Assembly (NCBI GenBank): GCA_949752795.1 | Contig: CATKHW010000427.1 | Coordinates: 1,054,001-1,118,000, forward strand | Reading direction: 5' to 3' | DNA from: Hyperoodon ampullatus | Lineage: Eukaryota; Chordata; Mammalia; Artiodactyla; Ziphiidae | DNA length: 64,000 bases | Shown here: positions 12,173-26,077 of the stretch, piece after piece | Layout: each line of letters opens with the position of its first letter | How positions within the stretch are numbered: the first letter of the stretch is position 1 | Notes under the pieces: model-generated | Told to the model about the DNA's origin: nothing | Database searches by the model: none | The model's input: only the letters and a program-made list of their open reading frames with translations | Position numbers and translations under genes: made by a program

Positions 12173-13911
12173 CAATCTCACCAATCGTCTCAGTCCCAAG
12201 TGTCCCTCCTTATGCCACATCCAGCTGTCGTTGTAGATAGGGTCATTCCAGCCTTCATCAGAGACCCTGAAGGAATTGTAAAGAATTTCCCAGTTTTTTT
12301 GTTTTGTTTTTGAAATTCCTTTTTATAGTGGGTTTGAGCTGATTCTCGCTGCCATGTTTATGCCAGTCTAGACACACTTGATTCCCTTACGGAGACATAT
12401 CAATACATAGGTTTTAAGATTCTTACTAGTCAGATATTTTCCTCTGCGGGAAATATGGGGTTTTGAGTCCCTTTCGCTGAGGACGGTGTAGGTCTTGTCT
12501 ATTCCATAGTTGGTTTTTGGAACGGTACCTGTGCTTATATCAAACTCTGGTTTTATGCATCACCCCACCTCTCCTTCCCCCTTATGCAGGTATAAGAGTG
12601 TTTTCTAAATGTGAGACACTGTTCTCTTTCCTAACTCAGTTCAAGTGTAGCCATGTTTACAGGATCTTCATAAGTGATATCTTATGATAAGTTTCTTTTT
12701 CTGTGTGACTTATTTCACTTAGAATCATCGTACCTGAATCCACCCATTTTGCTGCTACTGGTCTTATGACATTGATTTCATGGCTGAGGGATATTCCATC
12801 GTACGTAAGTACCACAATTTTTTGAACCATGTTTATATTTTCTGGGATACTTAAGGTGTATCCAAGTTGAGGTCCTTGTATGCAGTGCAGCCTTAAATTT
12901 TGGGGTGGCTCTGTCTTATTGATTTTCAGTTTTCCCAAGGTATATTCCCTAGACTGGTAGTGCCCTTGGCTCTGTAGCTCTGTTCTTTACTTGTTTTAGG
13001 GAACAGAATGCACTCCTCCAGAGAGGCAGTTGGCAATTTACATCCCGCCCATCAGCATAACAAGGCTCCCTGTTCTCCAGGGCCTGTCTTGCCTTTCTTG
13101 TTCTTACACATTTTGTGGATGTCCCTTTTGACCGGTGGGAAGTGATACTTCTTTGTAGTGCAGATTTGCATTGCCCGCTTGCTTGCTTGGCCAAAAAGGG
13201 CGTATGCGTTTTCTCCTGAATATATTCATGAGAAAACGCATACCCCCTTTTTGGCCAAGTGCATCATTGTCGAAGTTGTGCCCCTCTTCCTGTGCTTTAA
13301 AGGCGATTCCAACGTACCTCTTGAAATCTGTTTCCTGCTATTCTGCCTCGCTTTCAAGTCCGCCTCGTTGCCTTCCCTCAACAGATTTTTGGACGATAGT
13401 TGTCCTTTATTACTCGGCCAGTTTGTGAATTGCTGTGCCCCTGAGCTCCATTTTTCAACTCATTTTTGGTGAGCTGACCGCAAGTCCAAAATTTTGGTTC
13501 AGGACCTATACTGGTTCCCGGTGGGTGGCTGAGAATTTGGTTAATTCTTCTTCCTGCCGGGAAATTACAGTGATATGTGCCCGTCCAAATGCCTAACAGC
13601 TACTCTCTCATTGGTTCTCCCTCTTCCCTTTCATCCTCTGCCAAATTGGCAACCTGTGCGAACCAAGAGGTTAAAGGGGCTGTCTCTCCAAGTTGGGAGG
13701 TTGATAGTAAAGCAGACGGAAAGTCAAACCGGAGCACCAGGAGAGGGACTATTCGTTGAGTTTTAGAAACCTTTCGTATTCACAGTGTGTCCGTTCTCTA
13801 GGTTTCCCGCACATGTTATAGCTGTAGTAATATTCCCTTCAACCTGGAGAGTTCGGACCCATGGAATGGGTGCCATGCATTATTGCTTTAAAGGGTCTGC
13901 ATTTGCTCACC
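12173..13911. repeat. Satellite unit 8
   Basis: 1,739 bp. Palindrome 13186-13259 has two right-arm changes (catgag, taccccc). Carries actattcg near 13749, shared with units 10 and 12. Confidence 0.92.
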
Positions 13912-15650
13912 CAATCTCACCAATCGTCTCAGTCCCAAGTGTCCCTCCTTATGCCACATCCAGCTGTCGTTGTAGATAGGGTTATTCCAGCCTTCATCAG
14001 AGACCCTGAAGGAATTGTAAAGAATTTCCCAGTTTTTTTGTTTTGTTTTTGAAATTCCTTTTTATAATGGGTTTGAGCTGATTCTCGCTGCCATGTTTAT
14101 GCCAGTCTAGACACACTTGATTCCCTTACGGAGACATATCAATACATAGGTTTTAAGATTCTTACTAGTCAGATATTTTCATGTGCGGGAAATATGGGGT
14201 TTTGAGTCCCTTTCACTGAGGACGGTGTAGGTCTTGTCTATTCCATAGTTGGTTTTTGGAACGGTACCTGTGCTTATATCAAACTCTGGTTTTATGCATC
14301 ACCCCACCTCTCCTTCCCCCTTAAGCAGGTATAAGAGTGTTTTCTAAATGTGAGACACTGTTCTCTTTCCTAACTCAGTTCAAGTGTAGCCATGTTTACA
14401 GGATCTTCATAAGTGATATCTTATGATAAGTTTCTTTTTCTGTGTGACTTATTTCACTTAGAATCATCGTACCTGAATCCACCCATTTTGCTGCTACTGG
14501 TCTTATGACATTGATTTCATGGCTGAGGGATATTCCATCGTACGTAAGTACCACAATTTTTTGAACCATGTTTATATTTTCTGGGATACTTAAGGTGTAT
14601 CCAAGTTGAGGTCCTTGTATGCAGTGCAGCCCTAAATTTTGGGGTGGCTCTGTCTTATTGATTTTCAGTTTTCCCAAGGTATATTCCCTAGACTGGTAGT
14701 GCCCTTGGCTCTGTAGCTCTGTTCTTTACTTGTTTTAGGGAACAGAATGCACTCCTCCAGAGAGGCAGTTGGCAATTTACATCCCGCCCATCAGCATAAC
14801 AAGGCTCCCTGTTCTCCAGGGCCTGTCTTGCCTTTCTTGTTCTTACACATTTTGTGGATGTCCCTTTTGACCGGTGGGAAGTGATACTTCTTTGTAGTGC
14901 AGATTTGCATTGCCCGCTTGATTGCTTGGCCAAAAAGGGCGTATGCGTTTTCTCCTGAATATATTCAGGAGAAAACGCATACGCCCTTTTTGGCCAAGTG
15001 CATCATTGTCGAAGTTGTGCCCCTCTTCCTGTGCTTTAAAGGTGATTCCAACGTACCTCTTGAAATCTGTTTCCTGCTATTTTGCCTCGCTTTCAAGTCC
15101 GCCTCGTTGCCTTACCTCAACAGATTTTTGGACGATAGTTGTCCTTTATTACTCGGCCAGTTTGTGAATTGCTGTGCCCCTGAGCCCCATTTTTCAACTC
15201 GTTTTTGGTGAGCTGACCGAAAGTCCAAAATTTTGGTTCAGGACCTATACTGGTTCCCGGTGGGTGTCTGAGAATTTGGTTAATTCTTCTTCCTGCCGGG
15301 AAATTACAGTGATATGTGCCCGTCCAAATGCCTAACAGCTACTCTCTCATTGGTTCTCCCTCTTCCCTTTCATCCTCTGCCAAATTGGCAACCTGTGCGA
15401 ACCAAGAGGTTAAAGGGGCTGTCTCTCCAAGTTGGGAGGTTGATAGTAAAGCAGACGGAAAGTCAAACCGGAGCACCAGGAGAGGGACTATGCGTTGAGT
15501 TTTAGAAACCTTTCGTATTCACAGTGTGTCCGTTCTCTAGGTTTCCCGCACATGTTATAGCTGTAGTAATATTCCCTTCAACCTGGAGAGTTCGGACCCA
15601 TGGAATGGGTGCCATGCATTATTGCTTTAAAGGGTCTGCATTTGCTCACC
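13912..15650. repeat. Satellite unit 9
   Basis: 1,739 bp. Palindrome 14925-14998 is perfect. Carries ggtgattcc, ccttacctc and gagcccc in the 15040-15190 stretch, all shared with unit 11; cgcttgattg near 14915, shared with unit 12; and actatgcg near 15487. Confidence 0.92.
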
Positions 15651-17389
15651 CAATCTCACCAATCGTCTCAGTCCCAAGTGTCCCTCCTTATGCCACATCC
15701 AGCTGTCGTTGTAGATAGGGTCATTCCAGCCTTCATCAGAGACCCTGAAGGAATTGTAAAGAATTTCCCAGTTTTTTTGTTTTGTTTTTGAAATTCCTTT
15801 TTATAGTGGGTTTCAGCGGATTCTCGCTGCCATGTTTATGCCAGTCTAGACACACTTGATTCCCTTACGGAGACATATCAATATATAGGTTTTAAGATTC
15901 TTACTAGTCAGATATTTTCCTCTGCGGGAAATATGGGGTTTTGAGTCCCTTTCGCTGAGGACGGTGTAGGTCTTGTCTATTCCATAGTTGGTTTTTGGAA
16001 CGGTACCTGTGCTTATATCAAACTCTGGTTTTATGCATCACCCCACCTCTCCTTCCCCCTTAAGCAGGTATAAGAGTGTTTTCTAAATGTGAGACACTGT
16101 TCTCTTTCCTAACTCAGTTCAAGTGTAGCCATGTTTACAGGATCTTCATAAGTGATATCTTATGATAAGTTTCTTTTTCTGTGTGACTTATTTCACTTAG
16201 AATCATCGTACCTGAATCCACCCACTTTGCTGCTACTGGTCTTATGACATTGATTTCATGGCTGAGGGATATTCCATCGTACGTAAGTACCACAATTTTT
16301 TGAACCATGTTTATATTTTCTGGGATACTTAAGGTGTATCCAAGTTGAGGTCCTTGTATGCAGTGCAGCCCTAAATTTTGGGGTGGCTCTGTCTTATTGA
16401 TTTTCAGTTTTCCCAAGGTATATTCCCTAGACTGGTAGTGCCCTTGGCTCTGTAGCTCTGTTCTTTACTTGTTTTAGGGAACAGAATGCACTCCTCCAGA
16501 GAGGCAGTTGGCAATTTACATCCTGCCCATCAGCATAACAAGGCTCCCTGTTCTCCAGGGCCTGTCTTGTCTTTCTGGTTTTTACACATTTTGTGGATGT
16601 CCCTTTTGACCGGTGGGAAGTGATACTTCTTTGTAGTGCAGATTTGCATTGCCCGCTTGCTTGCTTGGCCAAAAAGGGCGTATGCGTTTTCTCCTGAATA
16701 TATTCAGGAGGAAACGCATACGCCCTTTTTGGCCAAGTGCATCATTGTCGAAGTTGTGCGCCTCTTCCTGTGCTTTAAAGTCGAATCCAACGTACCTCTT
16801 GAAATCTGTTTCCTGCTATTCTGCCTCGCTTTCAAGTCCGCCTCGTTGCCTTCCCTCAACAGATTTTTGGACGATAGTTGTCCTTTATTACTCGGCCAGT
16901 TTGTGAATTGCTGTGCCCCTGAGCTCCATTTTTCAACTCGTTTTTGGTGAGCTGACCGCAAGTCCAAAATTTTGGTTCAGGACCTATACTGGTTCCCGGT
17001 GGGTGGCTGAGAATTTGGTTAATTCTTCTTCCTGCCGGGAAATTAAGGTGATATGTGCCCGTCCAAATGCCTAACAGCTACTCTCTCATTGGTTCTCCCT
17101 CTTCCCTTTCATCCTCTGCCAAATTGGCAACCTGTGCGAACCAAGAGGTTAAAGGGGCTGTCTCTCCAAGTTGGGAGGTTGATAGTAAAGCAGACGGAAA
17201 GTCAAACCGGAGCACCAGGAGAGGGACTATTCGTTGAGTTTTAGAAACCTTTCGTATTCACAGTGTGTCCGTTCTCTAGGTTTCCCGCACATGTTATAGC
17301 TGTAGTAATATTCCCTTCAACCTGGAGAGTTCGGACCCATGGAATGGGTGCCATGCATTATTGCTTTAAAGGGTCTGCATTTGCTCACC
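15651..17389. repeat. Satellite unit 10
   Basis: 1,739 bp. Palindrome 16664-16737 has one change (aggaggaaa). Carries tttcagcgga near 15812, atatatagg near 15882, cccactttg near 16219 and ctggtttttac near 16576, all shared with unit 12, plus actattcg near 17227. Confidence 0.92.
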
Positions 17390-19128
17390 CAATCTCACCA
17401 ATCGTCTCAGTCCCAAGTGTCCCTCCTTATGCCACATCCAGCTGTCCTTGTAGATAGGGTCATTCCAGCTTTCATCAGAGACCCTGAAGGAATTGTAAAG
17501 AATTTCCCAGTTTTTTTGTTTTGTTTTTAAAAATCCTTTTTATAGTGGGTTTGAGCTGATTCTCGCTGCCATGTTTATGCCAGTCTAGACACACTTGATT
17601 CCCTTATGGAGACATATCAATACATAGGTTTTAAGATTCTTACTAGTCAGATACTTTCCTCTGCGGGAAATATGGGGTTTTGAGTCCCTATCACTGAGGA
17701 CGGTGTAGGTCTTGTCTATTCCATAGTTGGTTTTTGGAACGGTACCTGTGCTTATATCAAACTCTGGTTTTATGCATCACCCCACCTCTCCTTCCCCCTT
17801 AAGCAGGTATAAGAGTGTTTTCTAAATGTGAGACACTGTTCTCTTTCCTAACTCAGTTCAAGTGTAGCCATGTTTACAGGATCTTCATAAGTGATATCTT
17901 ATGATAAGTTTCTTTTTCTGTGTGACTTATTTCACTTAGAATCATCGTACCTGAATCCACCCATTTTGCTGCTACTGGTCTTATGACATTGATTTCATGG
18001 CTGAGGGATATTCCATCGTACGTAAGTACCACAATTTTTTGAACCATGTTTATATTTTCTGGGATACTTAAGGTGTATCCAAGTTGAGGTCCTTGTATGC
18101 AGTGCAGCCCTAAATTTTGGGGTGGCTCTGTCTTATTGATTTTCAGTTTTCCCAAGGTATATTCCCTAGACTGGTAGTGCCCTTGGCTCTGTAGCTCTGT
18201 TCTTTACTTGTTTTAGGGAACAGAATGCACTCCTCCAGAGAGGCAGTTGGCAATTTACATCCCGCCCATCAGCATAACAAGGCTCCCTGTTCTCCAGGGC
18301 CTGTCTTGCCTTTATTGTTCTTACACATTTTGTGGATGTCCCTTTTGACCGGTGGGAAGTGATACTTCTTTGTAGTGCAGATTTGCATTGCCCGCTTGCT
18401 TGCTTGGCCAAAAAGGGCGTATGCGTTTTCTCCTGAATATATTCAGGAGAAAACGCATACGCCCTTTTTGGCCAAGTGCATCATTGTCGAAGTTGTGCCC
18501 CTCTTCCTGTGCTTTAAAGGTGATTCCAACGTACCTCTTGAAATCTGTTTCCTGCTATTCTGCCTCGCTTTCAAGTCCGCCTCGTTGCCTTACCTCAACA
18601 GATTTTTGGACGATAGTTGTCCTTTATTACTCGGCCAGTTTGTGAATTGCTGTGCCCCTGAGCCCCATTTTTCAACTCGTTTTTGGTGAGCTGACCGCAA
18701 GTCCAAAATTTTGGTTCAGGACCTATACTGGTTCCCGGTGGGTGGCTGAGAATTTGGTTAATTCTTCTTCCTGCCGGGAAATTACAGTGATATGTGACCA
18801 TCCAAATGCCTAACAGCTACTCTCTCATTGGTTCTCCCTCTTCCCTTTCATCCTCTGACAAATTGGCAACCTGTGCGAACCAAGAGGTTAAAGGGGCTGT
18901 CTCTCCAAGTTGGGAGGTTGATAGTAAAGCAGACAGAAAGTCAAACCGGAGCACCAGGAGAGGGACTATGCGTTGAGTTTTAGAAACCTTTCGTATTCAC
19001 AGTGTGTCCGTTCTCTAGGTTTCCCGCACATGTTATAGCTGTAGTAATATTCCCTTCAACCTGGAGAGTTCGGACCCATGGAATGGGTGCCATGCATTAT
19101 TGCTTTAAAGGGTCTGCATTTGCTCACC
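17390..19128. repeat. Satellite unit 11
   Basis: 1,739 bp. Palindrome 18403-18476 is perfect. Shares ggtgattcc, ccttacctc and gagcccc with unit 9. Carries ctatcactgagg near 17687 (the CENP-B-like site is lost) and a private gtgaccatcc near 18794. Confidence 0.92.
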
Positions 19129-20867
19129 CAATCTCACCAATCGTCTCAGTCCCAAGTGTCCCTCCTTATGCCACATCCAGCTGTCGTTGTAGATAGGGTC
19201 ATTCCAGCCTTCATCAGAGACCCTGAAGGAATTGTAAAGAATTTCCCAGTTTTTTTGTTTTGTTTTTGAAATTCCTTTTTATAGTGGGTTTCAGCGGATT
19301 CTCGCTGCCATGTTTATGCCAGTCTAGACACACTTGATTCCCTTACGGAGACATATCAATATATAGGTTTTAAGATTCTTACTAGTCAGATATTTTCCTC
19401 TGCGGGAAATATGGGGTTTTGAGTCCCTTTCGCTGAGGACGGTGTAGGTCTTGTCTATTCCATAGTTGGTTTTTGGAACGGTACCTGTGCTTATATCAAA
19501 CTCTGGTTTTATGCATCACCCCACCTCTCCTTCCCCCTTAAGCAGGTATAAGAGTGTTTTCTAAATGTGAGACACTGTTCTCTTTCCTAACTCAGTTCAA
19601 GTGTAGCCATGTTTACAGGATCTTCATAAGTGATATCTTATGATAAGTTTCTTTTTCTGTGTGACTTATTTCACTTAGAATCATCGTACCTGAATCCACC
19701 CACTTTGCTGCTACTGGTCTTATGACATTGATTTCATGGCTGAGGGATATTCCATCGTACGTAAGTACCACAATTTTTTGAACCATGTTTATATTTTCTG
19801 GGATACTTAAGGTGTATCCAAGTTGAGGTCCTTGTATGCAGTGCAGCCCTAAATTTTGGGGTGGCTCTGTCTTATTGATTTTCAGTTTTCCCAAGGTATA
19901 TTCCCTAGACTGGTAGTGCCCTTGGCTCTGTAGCTCTGTTCTTTACTTGTTTTAGGGAACAGAATGCACTCCTCCAGAGAGGCAGTTGGCAATTTACATC
20001 CCGCCCATCAGCATAACAAGGCTCCCTGTTCTCCAGGGCCTGTCTTGTCTTTCTGGTTTTTACACATTTTGTGGATGTCCCTTTTGACCGGTTGGAAGTG
20101 ATATTTCTTTGTAGTGCAGATTTGCATTGCCCGCTTGATTGCTTGGCCAAAAAGGGCGTATGCGTTTTCTCCTGAATATATTCAGGAGAAAACGCATACG
20201 CCCTTTGTGGCCAAGTGCATCATTGTCGAAGTTGTGCCCCTCTTCCTGTGCTTTAAAGGCGATTCCAACGTACCTCTTGAAATCTGTTTCCTGCTATTCT
20301 GCCTCGCTTTCAAGTCCGCCTCGTTGCCTTCCCTCAACAGATTTTTGGACGATAGTTGTCCTTTATTACTCGGCCAGTTTGTGAAATGCTGTGCCCCTGA
20401 GCTCCATTTTTCAACTCGTTTTTGGTGAGCTGACCGCAAGTCCAAAATTTTGGTTCAGGACCTATACTGGTTCCCGGTGGGTGGCTGAGAATTTGGTTAA
20501 TTCTTCTTCCTGCCGGGAAATTACAGTGATATATGCCCGTCCAAACGCCTAACAGCTACTCTCTCATTGGTTCTCCCTCTTCCCTTTCATCCTCTGCCAA
20601 ATTGGCAACCTGTGCGAACCAAGAGGTTAAAGGGGCTGTCTCTCCAAGTTGGGAGGTTGATAGTAAAGCAGACGGAAAGTCAAACCGGAGCACCAGGAGA
20701 GGGACTATTCGTTGAGTTTTAGAAACCTTTCGTATTCACAGTGTGTCAGTTCTCTAGGTTTCCCGCACATGTTATAGCTGTAGTAATATTCCCTTCAACC
20801 TGGAGAGTTCGGACCCATGGAATTTGTGCCATGCATTATTGCTTTAAAGGGTCTGCATTTGCTCACC
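19129..20867. repeat. Satellite unit 12
   Basis: 1,739 bp. Palindrome 20142-20215 has one change (ctttgtgg). Shares tttcagcgga, atatatagg, cccactttg and ctggtttttac with unit 10. Last unit of the homogeneous block. Confidence 0.92.
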
Positions 20868-22604
20868 CAATCTCACCAATGGTCTCAGGCCCAAGTGTCC
20901 CTCCTTATGCCACATCCAGCTGTCATTGTAGATAGGGTCATTCCAGCTTTCATCAGAGACCCTGAAGGAATTGTAAAGAATTTCCCAGTTTTTTTGTTTT
21001 GTTTTTCAAATTCCTTTTTATAGTGGGTTTGAGCTGATTCTCGCTGCCATGTTTATGCCAGTCTAGACACACTTGATTCCCTTACGGAGACATATCAATA
21101 CATAGGTTTTAAGATTCTTACTAGTCAGATATTTTCCTCTGCGTGAAATATGGGATTTTGAGTCCCTTTCGCTGAGGACGGTGTAGGTCTTGTCTATTCC
21201 ATAGTTGGTTTTTGGAACAGTACCTGTGCTTATATCAAACTCTGGTTTTATGCATCACCCCACCTCTCCTTCAAACTCTAGCAGGCATAAGTGTGTTTTC
21301 TAAATGTGAGACTCTGTTCTCTTTCCTAACTCAGTTCACGTGTAGCCATGTTACAGGATCTTCATAAGTGATATCTTATGATAAATTTCTTTTTCTGTGT
21401 GTCTTATTTCACTTAGAATCATCATAACAGAATCCACTCATTTTGTTTCTACTGGTCTTATGACATTGATTTCATGCCTGACGGATATTCCATCGTACAT
21501 AAGTACCACAATATTTTGAGCCATTTTTATATTTCCTGGGATATTTAAGGTGTACCGAAGTTGAAGTTCTTGTAAGCAGTGCAGCCCTAAATTTTGAGGT
21601 GGCTGTGTCTTATTGATTTTCAATTTTCCCAAGGTATATTCCCTAGACTGGAAGTGCCCTTGGCTCTGTAGATCTGTTGTTTACTTGTTTTAGGGAACCC
21701 AATGCACTCCTCCAGAGAGGCAGTTGGCAATTTACATCCCGCCCATCAGCATAACAAGGCTCCCTGTTCTCCAGGGCCTGTCTTGCCTTTCTGGTTTTTA
21801 CACATTTTGTGGATGTCCCTTTTGACCGGTGGGAAGTGATACTTCTTTGTAGTGCAGATTTGCATTGCCCGCTTTCTTGCTTTGCCGAAAAGGGCATATG
21901 CGTTTTCTCCTGAATATATTCAGGAGAAAACGCATACGCCCTTTTTGGCCAAGTGCATCATTGTCGAAGTTGTGCCCCTCTTCCTGTGCTTTAAAGGCGA
22001 TTCCAACGTACCTCTTGAAATCTGTTTCCTGCTATTCTGCCTCGCTTTCAAGTCCGCCTCGTTGCCTTCCCTCAACAGATTTTTGGACGATAGTTGTCCT
22101 TTATTACTCGGCCAGTTTGTGAATGGCTGTGCCCCTGAGCTCCATTTTTCAACTCGTTTTTGGTGAGCTGACCGCAAGTCCAAAATTTTGGTTCAGGACC
22201 TATGCTGGTTCCCGGTGTGGGGCTGAGACTTTGGTTAATTCTTCTTCCTGCCGGGAAATTACAGTGATATGTGCCCGTCCAAATGCCTAACAGCTACTCT
22301 CTCATTGGTTCTCCCTATTCCCTTTCATCCTCTGCCAAATTGGCAACCTGTGTGAACCAGGAGGTTAAAGGGTCTGTCTCTCCAAGTTGGGAGGTTGATA
22401 GTAAAGCAGATGGAAAGTCAAACCGGAGCACCAGGAGAGGGACTATTCGTTGAGTTTTAGAATCCTTTCGTATTCATAGTGTGTCCGTTCTCTAGGTTTC
22501 CCGTACATGTTATAACTGTAGTAATATTCTCTTCAACCTGGAGAGTTGGGACCCATGGAATGGGTGCCAGGCATTATTGCTTTAAAGGGTCTGCATTTGC
22601 TCAC
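20868..22604. repeat. Satellite unit 13, chimeric transition unit
   Basis: 1,737 bp. The middle part is of the older type: aactctagcagg near 21275, catgttacagg near 21348, cataacagaatcc near 21423. From the right palindrome arm to about 22190 it matches the young gaatgg type. Palindrome 21880-21953 has three mismatches, all in the left arm. Confidence 0.9.
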
Positions 22605-24341
22605 CAATCTCACCAATCCTCTCAGTCCCAGTTATCCAGCCTTATGCCACATCCAGCTGTCGTTGTAGATAGGGTCATTCCAGGTTTCATCAGAGACCCT
22701 GAAGGAATTGTAAAGAATTTCCCATTTTTTTGTTTTGTTTTTGAAATTCCTTTTGATAGTGGGTTTCAGCTGATTCTCGCTGACAAGTTTATGCCAGTCT
22801 AGACACACTTGATTCCCTTACAGAGACATATCAATACATAGGTTTTAAGATTCTTACTAGTCAGATATATTCTTCTGCGGGAAATATGGGCTTTTCAGTC
22901 CCTTTCACTGAGGAATGTGTAGGTCTTGTCTATTCCATAGTTGGTTTTCGGAACGGTAGGTGTGCTTATATGAAACTCTGGTTTTATGCATCACCCCACC
23001 TCTCCTTCCCCCTTAAGCAGGCATAAGAGTGTTTTCCAAATGTGAGACTCTGTTCTCTTTCCTAGCTAAGTTCAAGTGTAGCCATGTTTACAGGTTCTTC
23101 ATAAGTGATATCTTATGATAAATTTCTTTTTCTGTGTGTCTTATTTCACTTAGAATCATCATAACAGAATCCACTCATTTTGTTGCTACTGGTCTTATGA
23201 CATTGATTTCATGGCTGAGGGATATTCCATCGTACGTAAGTACCACAATTTTTTGAACCATTTTTATATTTCCTGGGATATTTAAGGTGTACCGAAGTTG
23301 AGGTTATTGTGAGCAGTGCAGCCGTAAATTTTGGGGTGTCTCTGTCTTATTGATTTTCAATTTTCCCAAGGTATATTCCCTAGACTGGAAGTGCCCTTGG
23401 CTCTGTAGCTCTGTTGTTTACTTGTTTTAGGGAACACAATGCACTCCTCCATAGAGGCAGTTGGCAATTTACATCCCGCCCATCAGCATAACAAGGCTCC
23501 CTGTTCTCCAGGGCCTGTCTTGCCTTTCTGGTTTTTACACATTTTGCGGATGTCCCTTTTGACCGGTGGGAAGTGATACTTCTTTGTAGTGCAGATTTGC
23601 ATTGCCCGCTTGCTTGCTTGGCCAAAAAGGGCGTATGCGTTTTCTCCTGAATATATTCAAGAGAAAACGCATACGCCCTTTTTAGCCAAGTGCATCATTG
23701 TCGAAGTTGTTCCACTCTTCCTGTGCTTTAAAGGCGATTCCAACGTACCTCTTGAAATCTGTTTCCTGCTATTCTGCCTCGATTTCAACTCCGCCTCGTT
23801 GCCTTCCCTCAACAGATTTTTGGATGATAGTTGTCCTTTATTACTCTTCCAGTTTGTGAATTGCTGTGCCCTGAGCCCCATTTTTCAACTTATTTTTTGT
23901 GAGCTGAACGCACGTCCAAAATTTTGGTTCAGGACCTCTACTTGTTCCCCGTGGGAGGCTGAGACTTTGGTTAATTCTTCTTCCTACCGTGAAATTAGAG
24001 TGACATTTGCCCGTCTAAATGCCTAACGGCTACTCTGTCATTGGTTCTCCCCCTTTCCTTTCATCCTCTGCCAAATTGGCAGCGTGTGTGTACCAGGAGG
24101 TTAAAAGGGGTGTCTCTCCAATTTGGGAGATTGATAGTAAAGCAGTGGGAAAGTCAAACCGGAACACCAGGAGAGGGACTATTCGTTGAGTTTTAGAAAC
24201 CTTTTGTATTCACAGTGTGTCCATTCTCTAGGTTTCCTGTACATGTTATAGCTGTATTAATATTCCCTTCAACCCGCAGAGTTGGGACCCATGGAATGGG
24301 TGCCATGCATTATTGGTTTACAAGGTCTGCATTTGCTCACC
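22605..24341. repeat. Satellite unit 14, divergent
   Basis: 1,737 bp. Palindrome 23617-23690 has two mismatches. Old-type variants: cataacagaatcc near 23162, ttttgcgga near 23543, and loss of one C before the gagcccc block near 23872. The CENP-B-like site reads ttcactgaggaatg. Confidence 0.9.
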
Positions 24342-26077
24342 CAATCTCACCAATCCTCTAAGTCCCAAGTGTCCAGCCTTATGCCACATCCAGCGGTCAT
24401 TGTAGATAGGGTCATTCCAGATTTCATCAGAGATCCTGAAGGAATTGTAAAGAATTTGCCTGTTTTTTTGTTTTGTTTGTGAAATTCCTTTTGATAGTGG
24501 ATTTCAGCTGATTCTCGCTGCCATGTTTATGCCAGTCTAGACACTTGATTCCCTTACAGAGACATATCAATACATAGGTTTTAAGATTCTTACTAGTCAG
24601 ATATATTCTTCTGCGGGAAATATGGGGTTTTGAGTCCCTTTCACTGTGGAAGGTGTAGGTCTTGTCTATTCCATAGTTGGTTTTTGGAACGGTACCTGTG
24701 CTTATATCAAACTCTGGTTTTATGCATCACCCCACCTCTCCTTCCCCCTTAAGCAGGCATAAGAGTGTTTTCCAAATGTGAGACTCTGTTCTCTTTCCTA
24801 GCTCAGTTCAAGTGTAGCCATGTTTACAGGATCTTCGTAAGTGATATCTTATGATAACTTGCTTTTTCTGTGTGACTTATTTCACTTAGAATCATCGAAC
24901 CTCATTCCACTCATTTTGCTGCTACTGGTCTTATGACATTGATTTCATGGCTGAGGGATATTCCATCGTACGTAAGTACCACAATTTTTTGAACCATTTT
25001 TATATTTCCTGGGATATTTAAGGTGTACCCATGTTGGGGTTCTTGTAAGCAGTGCAGCCCTAAACGTTGGGGTGGCTCTGTCTTATTGATTTTCAGTTTT
25101 CCCAAGGTATATTCCCTAGACTGGAAGTGCCCTTGGCTCTGTAGCTCTGTTCTTTACTTGTTTTAGGGAACACAATTCACTCCACCAGAGAGGCAGTTGG
25201 CAATTTACATCCTGCCCATCAGCATAACAATGCTCCCTGTTCTCCAGGGCCTGTCTTGCCTTTCTGGTTTTTACACATTTTGCGGATGTCCCTTTTGACC
25301 GGTGGGAAGTGATACTTCTTTGTAGTGCAGATTTGCATTGCCTGCTTGCTTGCTTGGCCAAAAAGGTCGTATGCATTTTCTCCTGAAAATATTCAGCAGA
25401 AAATGCAAACGCCCTTTTTCGCCAAGTGCATCATTGTCGAAGTTGTGCCCCACTTCTTGTGCTTTAATGGCGATTCCAACATACCTCTTGAAATCTGTTT
25501 CCTGCTATTCTGCCTCGATTTCAACTCCGCCTCGATGCCTTCCCTCAACAGATTTTTGGATGATAGTTGTCCTTTATTACTCTTCCAGTTTGTGAATTGC
25601 TGTGCCCTGAGCCCCATTTTTCAACTCATTTTTTGTGAGCTGACCACAAGTCCAAAATTTTGGTTCAGGACCTCTACTTGTTCCCCGTGGGTGGCTGAGA
25701 CTTTGGTTAATTCTTCTTCCTCCCGTGAAATTAGAGTGACATATGCCCGTCTAAATGCCTAACAGCTACTCTGTCATTGGTCCTCCCCCTTTCCTTTCAT
25801 CCTCTGCCAAATTGGCAACGTGTGTGTACCAGGAGGTTAAAAGTGGTGTCTCTCCAAGTTGGGAGATTGTTAGTAAAGCAGTTGGAAAGTCAAACCGGAA
25901 CACCAGGAGAGGGACTATTCGTTGAGTTTTAGAAACCTTTTGTATTCACAGTGTGTCCATTCTCTAGGTTTCCTGTATATGTTATAGCTGTATTAATATT
26001 CCCTTCAACCCGCAGAGATGGGACCCATGGAATGGGTGCCATGCATTATTGGTTTACAAGGTCTGCATTTGCTCACC
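24342..26077. repeat. Satellite unit 15, divergent
   Basis: 1,736 bp. Palindrome 25353-25426 has five mismatched pairs. Shares gcagag, ttggtttac and ccagcggtc variants with the adjoining half of unit 14, and gaaaatgcaaac with unit 17. Confidence 0.9.
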
